Below the pieces are notes generated by a model that did no database searches, was not told the DNA's origin, and was given only the letters and a program-made list of their open reading frames with translations. Shown one piece after another: positions 35,096 through 45,507 of a stretch of 64,000 nucleotides of DNA. Every line of letters starts with the position of its first letter. The stretch's first letter is position 1. A program made the position numbers and the translations under genes. This DNA is from Cordylochernes scorpioides (taxonomy: Eukaryota; Arthropoda; Arachnida; Pseudoscorpiones; Chernetidae), in assembly GCA_030710605.1 (NCBI GenBank), contig CP092879.1, forward strand, positions 22,675,784 through 22,739,783. The letters run 5' to 3'.

Positions 35096-36042
35096 CCAAT
35101 GAAGACTGTATATATTATATATATATCCATTATTTTATATATTTTTATCTATTTATTCATACATTTATCAATATATAATCATATTTATTCATATTTATAT
35201 TAATTCTGTATTTAACCATATATAATCTCATATGGACCTTGTAATAAATCAGTTTCAATCTTTCTCCCATGATGTAACCCGGATTCTTGGAGCCACGTAC
35301 TAAAGTCGCCAACACTATCCGGGTTGGTCTTTAAACTTCACGTCTACTGGTGACAGCAGACATCAAGTTTACCAGATGTCTCCAGGCTGATTTGTACTTG
35401 GAAATTTTCTGTAGGACTTCATGGGTAAATATACTTATTCCTAGGAGGGTGGCTGTTTGGAACTTATGAAGGTGGGACATCTGTGGTGGTCGACAGTTTG
35501 TTCTTCCTCTTGGCAGACGAAAAAAAGAATGGAGACGAAAAAATCCACAATTATAAAACTTCTAGATATATCTGAGAGACCTGTGTATTAATTATTTAAT
35601 ATGTTTCTAGTTCTCTATCTCATATAGAAGAATTACTAACAGATCTGGTATATTATGCCTCTCATGCAGTTATCATTCTACCGATATTATCTTTTAGTAA
35701 TAACTTTGACGCATAAAAATGTATAGTTTTTGGAAGCTTTCTATATGTTTTAATAAAGAAAATAATTCTATCTTTATTTATTAATATGTATTCGATACAT
35801 AATAATTATTTATATTTGTTTAAATTCCACTAATTATTATTCTTTAAGAAAAATAACATCTTGTTCTCGACTGTATGTATATAATTTTATGCTAAGTCCT
35901 TCATTTTCCCTCTTATTTGATTATAAATATTGCTAATTACTCTTACTAAAATTTGAAGTGATATTCAAAAATTTTAAATTTGCATTTCTATTTCAAAATT
36001 TCAGTTGTAAATATCCACGCTGCACATGTATGTATTTAAAAT

Positions 36043-36144
36043 AAAGAAGGCATATCCTGACCATGAGCACATGTGCTTTTTAGATGGCAGAGTGCCATGT
36101 AAAAAGCACATGTGCTCGTGGTCAGGAGATGCCTTCTTTATTTT
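36043..36144. repeat. Family G palindrome, long-loop form
   Basis: The halves GAAGGCATATCCTGACCA and TGGTCAGGAGATGCCTTC enclose two AGCACATGTGCT motifs and a small GATGGCAGAGTGCCAT hairpin. The left-arm counterpart (16875-16943) has one AGCACATGTGCT and no loop. Confidence 0.8.
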
Positions 36145-37573
36145 TAATATCAACACCTGACCCACTTATCTTTTATTTTTTCTATTGTTTTTTCACATGT
36201 ATGTATGTAAATATTTCTTTTAAGATATAGTTGGTTTTAATTTAGCTCGTTGAAGAGCGCGATTATCACTTGAAAGCTGGCATTTTAAAAATAAAAATGC
36301 ATTCATTGTGATAAAATATTTTTGTTGTTTTTAAATGTACTTCACCATTTTATCTTGAATCAAAATTAGTTACTATTACTGTTTTCCCTAGATATACCCA
36401 ACATTTCTTTTCGGAGAATCTGTATAAGACCAAAAAGTCTTAATAAAGCTTTTTGTTGATGTTATATATATTAAATAATAATATATAAAAATATATATAT
36501 TAGATTAAAAACAAAGATTTGATTGATCGAAAATCCTACCTGAGAAGGAGGAAAATGTAGAGTTATATAGTTGAACCAGTGTTATAGCAGATATATCTAC
36601 CAGTATGAACAAGGTGACATATTTTGGCGAAGTTCCGATGACTGCCTAAGGGAAGGAATGAAGAAGGTTCCAGCTGTGGTAGAGATCCCATAACTACATC
36701 CACTTCTCAGACTAGATGGGTGTTGACGGTCAATTTAAGCCAATATGCTCAATCTTGATATTCGTCGAAGAGATTTTGAGATTTCTCGTCCATACGCTCT
36801 TATGTATCATCCAGCCATCCCCTTTCGGCTTGTCCTCTTCCCTATTTTCCATCAAAACTGCCCTTAAGTTGTAGAGAGATATCGAAACAGTCTCTTCGGA
36901 TATTTTGTCCACGAATGTAAGCCTAACGTCGTATAGAGTTGACAAGTTCCATGACATCAATTAGAAACCTCGCTGTCAGCAATTATTTATTTCACTTTAT
37001 CTTCAACATTACAAGGGAGAACCATATCTCTGCTGCTCTTAGGTAATACCTTTTGCTACTTTCTTAGGAATCCATGTTTGATATCCATATATAGGAACTG
37101 ACCGGATGTGATATCGCAATGGAAGAATACATCTATAAACCCTTCCAATTTGCCTATTCTATTATTGGATTTCAGGCCACCTTTCAGTCAATGATAAGGC
37201 TCAGTCAACCACACCCAGCAATTTGGGTTGAAGGATAGCTCTGGACACGCCTCTTCTTATAGCTGCACTTTCGAAAATAGATATTAACAGAATCAAAGTA
37301 AACATCACATCAGTTAGATATTCTAAAGTACTTCGACATTCATTCCAGATTTAGGAACTGTGGGCGGCATGAAATTCTAAGCGGAGTCAGACAACAAAAT
37401 ATTGATCGTAAAATCAACTTTTAATTACATTTATTTAATACGAATTATCAGAAGTATTGTTGTATACTACATGTTGATTTTCTTTTTTTATTTTGTGTCG
37501 TGGTAAATATCATTTCTATATCATAAAATGTTAGATATATGTGTTTGGTATATTATAATATAAATATTTATAT

Positions 37574-37887
37574 TGAGACGTTACAAAAACAATTTTTAAT
37601 TGTACATAATTTCCTTTAAAATGTTATTTTAATTTTTCATGTGTTTATTTTCATTTTAATTTTTTATTCATCAAAAGTCAATGATGTACATACTAAATTA
37701 GTAAAAACTCAATAAAAACGATATGTAAAAATATACATAAACAAATGGCTTGTAAAAGAAAGCAGCAATAAATGAGTTTAGGCAAAATGTCTATTTCATT
37801 AACAAACATTTCACTTTTAAAATAATAAACTTTAAAAATAAAGTTTTACTAAACTAAAATTAGCGTTTTAAAAATAAAAACGTGGCA
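37574..37887 (+). repeat. Gypsy 5' LTR (right copy)
   Basis: Starts TGAGACGTTACAAAAAC and ends AAACGTGGCA. It appears identical to the 3' LTR, suggesting a very recent insertion, and it belongs to a different LTR subtype from the left-arm copy. Confidence 0.92.
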
Positions 37888-37921
37888 TTTGGCGCAGTCG
37901 AAAAGGATACGGAAAAAAAAA

Positions 37922-40900
37922 ATGGCGGAAAATCCAAACAACCGGTTGCAAAAATTCAACGGCTCGAAGTCGGCAATTAGGCCTGAGTCATGGATCAAAT
38001 TATATGATTTTGAAAATAATTCTTTAAAGGAAGATGAAAAAATCAAAAATCTTATGTACTACTTGACTGATTCAGCACTTGAATGGTATGCAGACGAGAT
38101 TATTTCAAATCCTGCAATAAAAAGATGGGAAGTTGTAAAAGAAAAGTTGATTCAAAGATTTGGTTCGTACAACGCAAATCCAATTGTCTCAGCATCACAT
38201 CGAAGATTAAAACGAGAAGAATCAATAGAAAATTATTTTCAAGATAAAATTCGCCTGTTAAATCAAACCCATCTAACGAAGGAGGAAAAACTTCATTTAT
38301 TAACAGACGGACTTCCAAATGATTGGAAATATTTAATTGTGGCTGCACAGCCAACTGACGCCACAAAATGGTTTCATATCGCAGCTTCAATTGAACAAAA
38401 TAGGGCTTCAATTCAGTTTAAGCCTAAAAACAAAATACATCTCGCGACAAAAAATAATGATAATAGAAAAAATGTTTGCCCATTCTGGTGTCCAATATGT
38501 TCGAAAAATGGAATAAAAATTAAACATTGGGTCACAGATTGTGAGGATTATGATCCTAATTATAAAAAGGATAGGCCTAATCAAAACACTTCAGTGAAAC
38601 AAGTATGCGGAGCCCCGGAATTGTTGAATGTAAGTACTTTGACAAATACCCCTACACAAGGAGCTTTCAAGCTTATCAACATAAGTGTTGAAGTAAATGG
38701 AATTCCTGCGCAAGCATTTGTGGATACTGGTGCAACAGTATCAATAATCAATTGGCGATTGTTCAAGCGAACCCGTCTTCAACTTCAACCAAATTCAGAC
38801 ATTCACATCAGCCAAGCGGATGGTGTTACCAGGACATGTGGAAGCCTTCAGACCAAGGTAAGAATAGATAAACTAATTAAACCTGTAACTCTCCATGTAA
38901 TGAAGAACTTTAAATATCCACTCTTGATCGGATTAGATGTTGCATCTCTTTTTAATCTTTTAATAGACGTCAAAGACAAAACAATTTACACCAAATTTGA
39001 TGGATTACAAAATCCAATTCTTGTAAATCATCTAGAAGAGATGAGAGAACATGAATTAAAAGAATTACTTGAACACAATAGGAATGTATTTTCTCAGCAT
39101 GCTATTGATTTGGGAAAAGTAGCTATACAACATAAGATCATCACGAAAAGTGAACAACCAATTTCTCTTAGACCCTATCGTCGTCCTCTAAAAGAGTATG
39201 AAGAGATAGCTGAACAAGTTAAAGAACTTCTCGAACACAAGTTAATAAGAATTTCAGATTCTCCTTGGGCATTTCCTGTTGTTATGGTTCCCAAGAAGGA
39301 TGGAAATAAAAGGATGTGCATTGATTACAGACGTCTTAATGAGATCACACTGGATGACAGGCAACCCCTACCTCACATACAGGACATGTTTGATCGATTG
39401 CATGGATCCAGTTTCTTCTCTACCCTTGATGTTGCATGGGGTTATTGGCAGATCGAAATGGACCCGCAATCTATTCAAAAAACTGCATTCGTCACAAACG
39501 ATGGTCATTACGAGTTTTTAGTGATGCCCTTTGGTTTAAAAAATGCTGCTTCGACGTTTCAAAGGATAATCCAACATATTCTAGGTGAATTATTATGGAA
39601 AGGAACTTGCTCTTTCCAAGATGACATATTGGTGTACACGAAAACATGGCAAGAGCACATAGAGCTTCTTAGTAAAGTTTTTGACAAATTAAGACAGTAC
39701 AACATGAAATTAAAATTGTCGAAATGTATTTTTGGAAGAACTGAAGTAAAATACCTCGGACATATCATCAGTCACAATCAATTAAAACCTGATCCAGGAA
39801 AAGTAAAATCTATTCAAGACTTTCCAAGACCTGATACTGTAAAGAAAGTTCGTCAGTTCATGGGATTGGCAAATTATTACAGAAAATTTGTGAAGGACTT
39901 TTCTAAAATTTCATTCCCCTTGGTTCGACTCACTCGGAAGAATCAGCCCTTCATCTGGAATGAGGAAGTAGAGGAGTCATTCGCTAAACTTAAAATGGCA
40001 CTATCTACAAAACCTGTCCTTGCTATTTACAACCCGGACTACCCCTCTAAAGTTTTTACAGATGCCTCCAAATATGGAATTGGAGCAATCCTAACACAAA
40101 TTGGTCCAGACAATGAGGAACATGTAATTGCTTATTACTCCAAAACACTGCAACCACACCAAGAGAATTATTCTGCTTATGAGATGGAATGCCTAGCCGT
40201 AATACAAGCAACTGATCACTTTCATGTGTACATAGAAAACCAACCATTTGAAGTCATCACTGATCATGCGGCGCTCCAATGGCTTTTCACCATGAAGAAA
40301 CCGAAACCTAAGTATTTTAGATGGATTCTTAGTTTATCCTCGAAATCATGTAACATCGTTCATCGTTCTGGAAAGCAACAAACTCATGTTGACGCCTTAT
40401 CAAGACTCCCAGTTGTTAACATTGCAACTCAAGAACTTCAAGAACACCAACAAAATTCAGATTTGAGTTTCTTGAAAAATTCCCACACTCACGACGGTGT
40501 GGTAATGATCAAACAAAGAGGAGTTTTTAAAGCAGTTGTCCCAAACTCGCTTACAAAAAAAATATTGGAAGAATATCACGATTCATTGAGTCACCCATCA
40601 ATAACCAAAACATGCAAACTTATAACTCAATGTTATTGGTGGAAAGGAATAACAACTGATATCAAGAATTATGTTCGATCTTGTAAATCTTGTCAACTAG
40701 TGAAGGTCAGACATGAACCAACTTTAGGAGAAATGATCACTCCAACGTCAAATATCCAACCATTACAAATGATCGGTTGTGACACTATTGTACTGGGAAC
40801 AGCAGCAGCTAACACAAAGCATAAATTCATTCAAGTTTTTGTTGATCACGCAACTCGTTATCTATGGGCATATTCCACAATAACAAACACTGCTCAAGCT

Positions 40901-41557
40901 GTCACTCAATGTCTTGATAAGATAATCAAATCTGTTAATTCGATCAATACTATCTTAACAGATAATGGCAAAAATTTTATATCAAAAGAGTTCAACAAAT
41001 TTCTTTCTTTACAAGGAATTAAACACACATATACTTCGCCTTATCATCCTCAGTGCAATGGCATTTGTGAGAAATTAAATGATACGATAATGACAAAACT
41101 GAGAATAGCTGTTCTAGAGAAACCTAGATGTAAATGGAGCTCATTGTTACAGCAAGTTGTCAAAAATTATAATTCCACACCACATGACGTGACTGGTTTT
41201 TCACCGCTTTTCTTAATGTATGGAATCGGTAATGTACCCGAATTTGCCGACCAAACTCCAATTACAATTGAAGAAGCCAGGAAGAAAGCTAGCCTGCGGA
41301 CAGAACAAAGTAGAAGTAAGTGGAAGATTAAACACGATAGCCATCACCCCAAGCATGTCTTTAAAGAAGGAGACTTAGTCATAAGAAAAATTGCCTTCAA
41401 CGACCCTCGTCTCATCAAGACATCACCAAAATATGAAGGACCCTTTGTCATTCAAAAAACGATATCTGATGTAACCTACGATATCTCTCTGAAAGACCAA
41501 AAGCAAGCAAGACGCGTTCACATATCTCAACTTCGACCATTTATTACCCGAGAATAA
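37922..41557 (+). CDS. Ty3/Gypsy polyprotein (right copy)
   Basis: An uninterrupted 1211-residue frame from ATG 37922, collinear with 11150-14785. A TTG-initiated extension from 37889 lies in the primer-binding region and is not credible. Domains: Gag; CPFWCPIC...H...C with spacing C-X2-C-X8-H-X4-C; protease VDTGA (267-271); RT with TLDVAWGY and QDDIL; RNase H; integrase with HHCC, D954, D1014 and E1050; and a C-terminal KYEGPFVIQK region. It lacks an envelope frame. All catalytic residues I checked are present, and the LTRs match, so it could be competent. It differs from the left copy by, for example, G/C at residue 952 and P/S at 892. Confidence 0.95.
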   Translation: MAENPNNRLQKFNGSKSAIRPESWIKLYDFENNSLKEDEKIKNLMYYLTDSALEWYADEIISNPAIKRWEVVKEKLIQRFGSYNANPIVSASHRRLKREESIENYFQDKIRLLNQTHLTKEEKLHLLTDGLPNDWKYLIVAAQPTDATKWFHIAASIEQNRASIQFKPKNKIHLATKNNDNRKNVCPFWCPICSKNGIKIKHWVTDCEDYDPNYKKDRPNQNTSVKQVCGAPELLNVSTLTNTPTQGAFKLINISVEVNGIPAQAFVDTGATVSIINWRLFKRTRLQLQPNSDIHISQADGVTRTCGSLQTKVRIDKLIKPVTLHVMKNFKYPLLIGLDVASLFNLLIDVKDKTIYTKFDGLQNPILVNHLEEMREHELKELLEHNRNVFSQHAIDLGKVAIQHKIITKSEQPISLRPYRRPLKEYEEIAEQVKELLEHKLIRISDSPWAFPVVMVPKKDGNKRMCIDYRRLNEITLDDRQPLPHIQDMFDRLHGSSFFSTLDVAWGYWQIEMDPQSIQKTAFVTNDGHYEFLVMPFGLKNAASTFQRIIQHILGELLWKGTCSFQDDILVYTKTWQEHIELLSKVFDKLRQYNMKLKLSKCIFGRTEVKYLGHIISHNQLKPDPGKVKSIQDFPRPDTVKKVRQFMGLANYYRKFVKDFSKISFPLVRLTRKNQPFIWNEEVEESFAKLKMALSTKPVLAIYNPDYPSKVFTDASKYGIGAILTQIGPDNEEHVIAYYSKTLQPHQENYSAYEMECLAVIQATDHFHVYIENQPFEVITDHAALQWLFTMKKPKPKYFRWILSLSSKSCNIVHRSGKQQTHVDALSRLPVVNIATQELQEHQQNSDLSFLKNSHTHDGVVMIKQRGVFKAVVPNSLTKKILEEYHDSLSHPSITKTCKLITQCYWWKGITTDIKNYVRSCKSCQLVKVRHEPTLGEMITPTSNIQPLQMIGCDTIVLGTAAANTKHKFIQVFVDHATRYLWAYSTITNTAQAVTQCLDKIIKSVNSINTILTDNGKNFISKEFNKFLSLQGIKHTYTSPYHPQCNGICEKLNDTIMTKLRIAVLEKPRCKWSSLLQQVVKNYNSTPHDVTGFSPLFLMYGIGNVPEFADQTPITIEEARKKASLRTEQSRSKWKIKHDSHHPKHVFKEGDLVIRKIAFNDPRLIKTSPKYEGPFVIQKTISDVTYDISLKDQKQARRVHISQLRPFITRE

Positions 41558-41577
41558 ATGCTTCAAGAAGGGGAATA

Positions 41578-41891
41578 TGAGACGTTACAAAAACAATTTT
41601 TAATTGTACATAATTTCCTTTAAAATGTTATTTTAATTTTTCATGTGTTTATTTTCATTTTAATTTTTTATTCATCAAAAGTCAATGATGTACATACTAA
41701 ATTAGTAAAAACTCAATAAAAACGATATGTAAAAATATACATAAACAAATGGCTTGTAAAAGAAAGCAGCAATAAATGAGTTTAGGCAAAATGTCTATTT
41801 CATTAACAAACATTTCACTTTTAAAATAATAAACTTTAAAAATAAAGTTTTACTAAACTAAAATTAGCGTTTTAAAAATAAAAACGTGGCA
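41578..41891 (+). repeat. Gypsy 3' LTR (right copy)
   Basis: Copy of 37574-37887, ending AACGTGGCA and followed by the ATAT duplication. Confidence 0.92.
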
Positions 41892-42890
41892 ATATATTAT
41901 ATGATTTATATTTAGAATGATATATAATTATTTTTATTATATATTATCATTACAACACACACACACACACACAAATAAGGTGATATTAATGTTAATTTAT
42001 ATAATTCTAATAAAGTATATTTTATTAGAGATCATCATATATTTATAAGATGAATATTTTAATTTAATTTTCAAATTAAATAATTATTAAACAAATTAAA
42101 ACATATGGTGATAACATGAAAATAAATATTTATGAACCGCTACAGAACTAATATTAACCTTCCAAACACTAATAAATAAATTAAAATTTGAATTATATTA
42201 TGTTAAATAGAAAATTTTAGTTTGTCACAAATGCAATGGATAAATATCGAAAACAAAACGATAACTGTTTTCATTCAACATCAAAAATCAATTTAAAGCG
42301 ATATCAATGAAAACAAATGAAGATGGGAAACAGCTTGTAGCAGGAAAATATAATCAGCCGCATGAAAAAGACATCAATTAACTTTACATGTAGGAAATCT
42401 CAATTAAATCCTATCCTATTGCTTAATTAAAATAAATAAAAATATTTAAAATAAACCTATTGCAATTACAATATAAAAGTATTTATATTAAAATTAAATT
42501 ACTTATTTATAGTTAAATATTGGTAAAATATGTAATAAATATCAGAAATATAGATTCAAAATAAAATTGTTATAATTAAAGTGTAAAAGATCTTGAATTT
42601 GTTTTTCAAGTATATAATTTATTTTAAAAATGCATAACCCTATAGGTTCAATGCAAACATTACATAAATGAGCATTTTTTCGATATTAATTCAGAAATAG
42701 GAAATATTACTGTCATTCGATAAAAATAAACTAATATTTTAATTCAATTTTAAAATATATCAAACAAGATTATTAAGTGCCTTATAGTTTTTTTGAAAAA
42801 TTTAACTATTTTACTGAGGAATGCAGTAAAGGCAGTTCAAAATTGTTTTCTCTATTCATGATAAAATGGTGAAAAAAGTATTAAAATTAC

Positions 42891-42980
42891 AAATATATTC
42901 TCACAATGAGTTTCTTTTTATTTAAAAAACGCTTGAAAGCTAGCGTTTTTTAAATAAAAAGATACTCATTGTGAGAATAA
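42891..42980. repeat. Hairpin repeat, right-arm copy
   Basis: Mirror of 4037-4128 with loop CGCTTGAAAGCTAGCG. Arms pair over about 38 bp. Confidence 0.75.
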
Positions 42981-43112
42981 ACTGTATTTGTAATTTTAAT
43001 ATAAAATTGTTTTATTTGAATGCAGTAGGACAATAGATAATTATTTTATTATTTTGAAAAGAAGCATACGCGCTTTAAACTAGTTCAAATTTTTATTAAT
43101 CAATTTAGAATG

Positions 43113-43215
43113 AAGCACACATTAATATGTTATAATACCTTGATAAAGGTTCAGCCAACTGAAATATTGGCAAAATAAAAAAAATAATTTGATTCAATAT
43201 ATGCCTTTTTAAATA
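43113..43215 (+). repeat. Half of a family A unit
   Basis: CACACATTAATATG, ACCTTGATAAAGG, CAGCCAACTGAAATATTGGC and ATATGCCTTTTT. The stem II hairpin is shortened, and the inverse half found at 3530-3690 is missing. A shadow of the same family lies in the left arm. Confidence 0.6.
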
Positions 43216-44033
43216 AAAAATGTAATATGTAAATATGTAATATTTTATTTTCTTCTTTACGCCTCAAATCAGGTATTTCTTCCTTAATTATTTATTTTAT
43301 ATTCCATAAGCTCAATTAAACTATTTCTGAGCTATTTTTATTATTCTGTTCATACAACTGCAAAACAATATCATAAAATACTCATGTATCCAACAAATAA
43401 TCAACAAGTAATAATTCTATAACTCTAATTCAAAAATCAACAGAAATATTTAATATAATATATATAAAAGAAAATATAAATATTTTAAAAATAAAAACAT
43501 TTTTCAAATAAGAAATTAGTCGAAATATTTATTAAGAAATAATAGAATAAACATGCTCTTGGAAAAATAGTTTTTGTTTGACATCTATATATATATATGC
43601 TTCAAAGGACGAAATGATAAATTTATCAAAGGAAATTAATGTATTTTCTCAAAGGGGCAGATTTTCTTTTGACGTTCGAAAATATTAATGGCTAAATTAA
43701 TATTTAAAAATATTATTTTTTAAAGGTAAAGAAAAACAATTTATCATTTTTATTTTTTCAAACTTAATTTGAAAAAATAGATTTACAAAATTCATAATTT
43801 TTTACCCTCAAATAATTAATTTTTTCAAAACCACAAATTATTTTTAAAGTTATGGAATTAAGCTTGAGAAAAAATTGTAAAAAATATACAATTTAGTCCA
43901 TGTTACATTTTTTCACATTTTATTTTCAACAAATATTTGAATATTGTTTTTATATGATATAAAAAACAAATCATTTTTTTTGTTGAATACAAATTTAATT
44001 TTGATGTTATGAAAATATAATAATATTATAGTG

Positions 44034-44034
44034 C

Positions 44035-44097
<63 letters not shown>

Positions 44098-44105
44098 ATA
44101 TTATA
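44034..44105. repeat. TA microsatellite
   Basis: Broken (TA)n run that forms the 3' flank of the Helitron. The left arm has only ACTATAAATT here, so the run may have expanded after insertion. Confidence 0.85.
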
Positions 44106-44116
44106 CTAGACGCCGA

Positions 44117-44134
44117 CCCGGGCTTCGCCCCGGG
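44117..44134 (-). terminator. Helitron 3' terminal hairpin
   Basis: CCCGGG - loop - CCCGGG, 8 bases from the CTAG end on the minus strand. Such hairpins near CTRR act as the transposition terminator of Helitrons. A similar arrangement with weaker pairing marks 58188-58991. Confidence 0.85.
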
Positions 44135-44454
44135 ATTGACCCGTGTGCATATCAACCCGAGTGATATATATTTAGATAAGATTTTTTTTTAAATAATTGT
44201 TTTTACTCGAGGGAATGTCTGTAGTCTAGTATGTTGATATAATCAATCTATCTGAATATTATGAAAGGTCAGGTAATTTTTTTGTAGGGTGATGCTCTGA
44301 AAAAGAACGCTATACCACTTTATCACTAAACAAATTGGCGAGGCAAAAATAAGCAACTAAACAATCCATTAGCTTTGCAAGATAAGAACAGAAATAGAGA
44401 AATGCATGCAAAATTTTCAACACAAATCAAAATCTTTAATCCTCATTATTATTA

Positions 44455-44769
44455 TTTTTTTTTTTTGCTTATCCCTAGTGCACGTGGTACAGGCCATGAT
44501 AAGCATGGTGGGTAGTTAGCGACTGCTTTTTACTGTAAGCGCACCACATGTCTACACATGTGAAAGCAGTTCGACTTTGCACTTACAAATGTGGCAGAGC
44601 CCCGTTTGGTTACTTGCACTCGCTGGTGGGGTTGGACTTTTGCAAGAATCGGGGGGCCATTGGAGCATTTTTTTTTTTTTAAACAGAAAAAAGTGTCCAA
44701 TGCGGGGATCGAACCCGGGTAGTAGTGGTCGTAAACCAAACAGTTTAACCAGCCTTCCACCGACCCCCC
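44455..44769 (-). repeat. tRNA-derived SINE inside the Helitron
   Basis: The minus-strand head has GTGGAAGGCTGG, like an RNA polymerase III A box, and GGGTTCGATCCCC, a good B box, about 40 bases apart (44695-44765). The other end is a run of T on the plus strand (44455-44466), the expected poly(A) tail. CCTCAT near both ends may be a short target duplication. Short frames within are not genes. Confidence 0.65.
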
Positions 44770-45507
44770 TTCCTCATCAGTAATGTATATTAGGTAGGAT
44801 GAGGTTTATTTTGTTTCCATTACATTAAATGGAATAGTTTTTTTTTTTTTTCTAATAAAATTTACTGACCTCTTTGTTCACCGAAACCTAAACAATGTGT
44901 ATGTTAGACCACTCTTTGTTCAACCTTACACATTGTTTAGGTCTCTTATTAGGTGCAAGATGTATACTTATGCTAAAATGGTAATTTGGGTAAACATAGG
45001 TAAATTCATGTTGGGCCAGTATTGTTCAGCAAGCCAACAGATATAACATTACGGTATGAAGCAAGTTGTGCTAAAACTAATATTTCCAATCAAATTACCA
45101 AAAAAATAACACATACTATGTAATATAAACACATGTATGTAAAATAAACACAATAATAACCAATAATTAAAAACCATAAATTTTGCTAACACAGTATACT
45201 TCTTAAGTAAGAATACCTTACCATGAAGGTTTAAAACCCTACACATTGAAACATGTGAAAAATGTAGCATGTGTGTATGATGGGCTTGAAGAGAAAATAT
45301 TTAAAAAAGATATTTATTGAAACTTTTGTAATACCACACAAAATATGCATATTTACAGTTACAACAGTTGCAGATCTTATTAGCGCTTTAAAAGCGACAA
45401 TCATATATGAGCAAAGCATCCATGTACATTAGTGGACATTAGAAACATAGTGAAAAAAATATAAAAGGTAATGAATAAATTTTTTGCTAATTGAGGAAAG
45501 AAATACC

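Larger units (their letters stand above)
37574..41891 (+). mobile_element. Full-length Ty3/Gypsy element (right copy)
   Basis: LTRs at 37574-37887 and 41578-41891 (314 bp each) appear identical. Target duplication ATAT at 37570-37573 and 41892-41895. The left arm has the empty site near 6290, so this insertion is independent of the left copy. The purine tract AAGAAGGGGAA precedes the 3' LTR, and TGGCGCAGTCG follows the 5' LTR as probable primer-binding site. Total length is 4.3 kb. Confidence 0.95.

Noticed and set aside
6429-41891. Idea that both Gypsy copies are one insertion duplicated with the arms
   Set aside because: The flanks, target duplications and LTR subtypes differ, and each arm retains the other's empty site.
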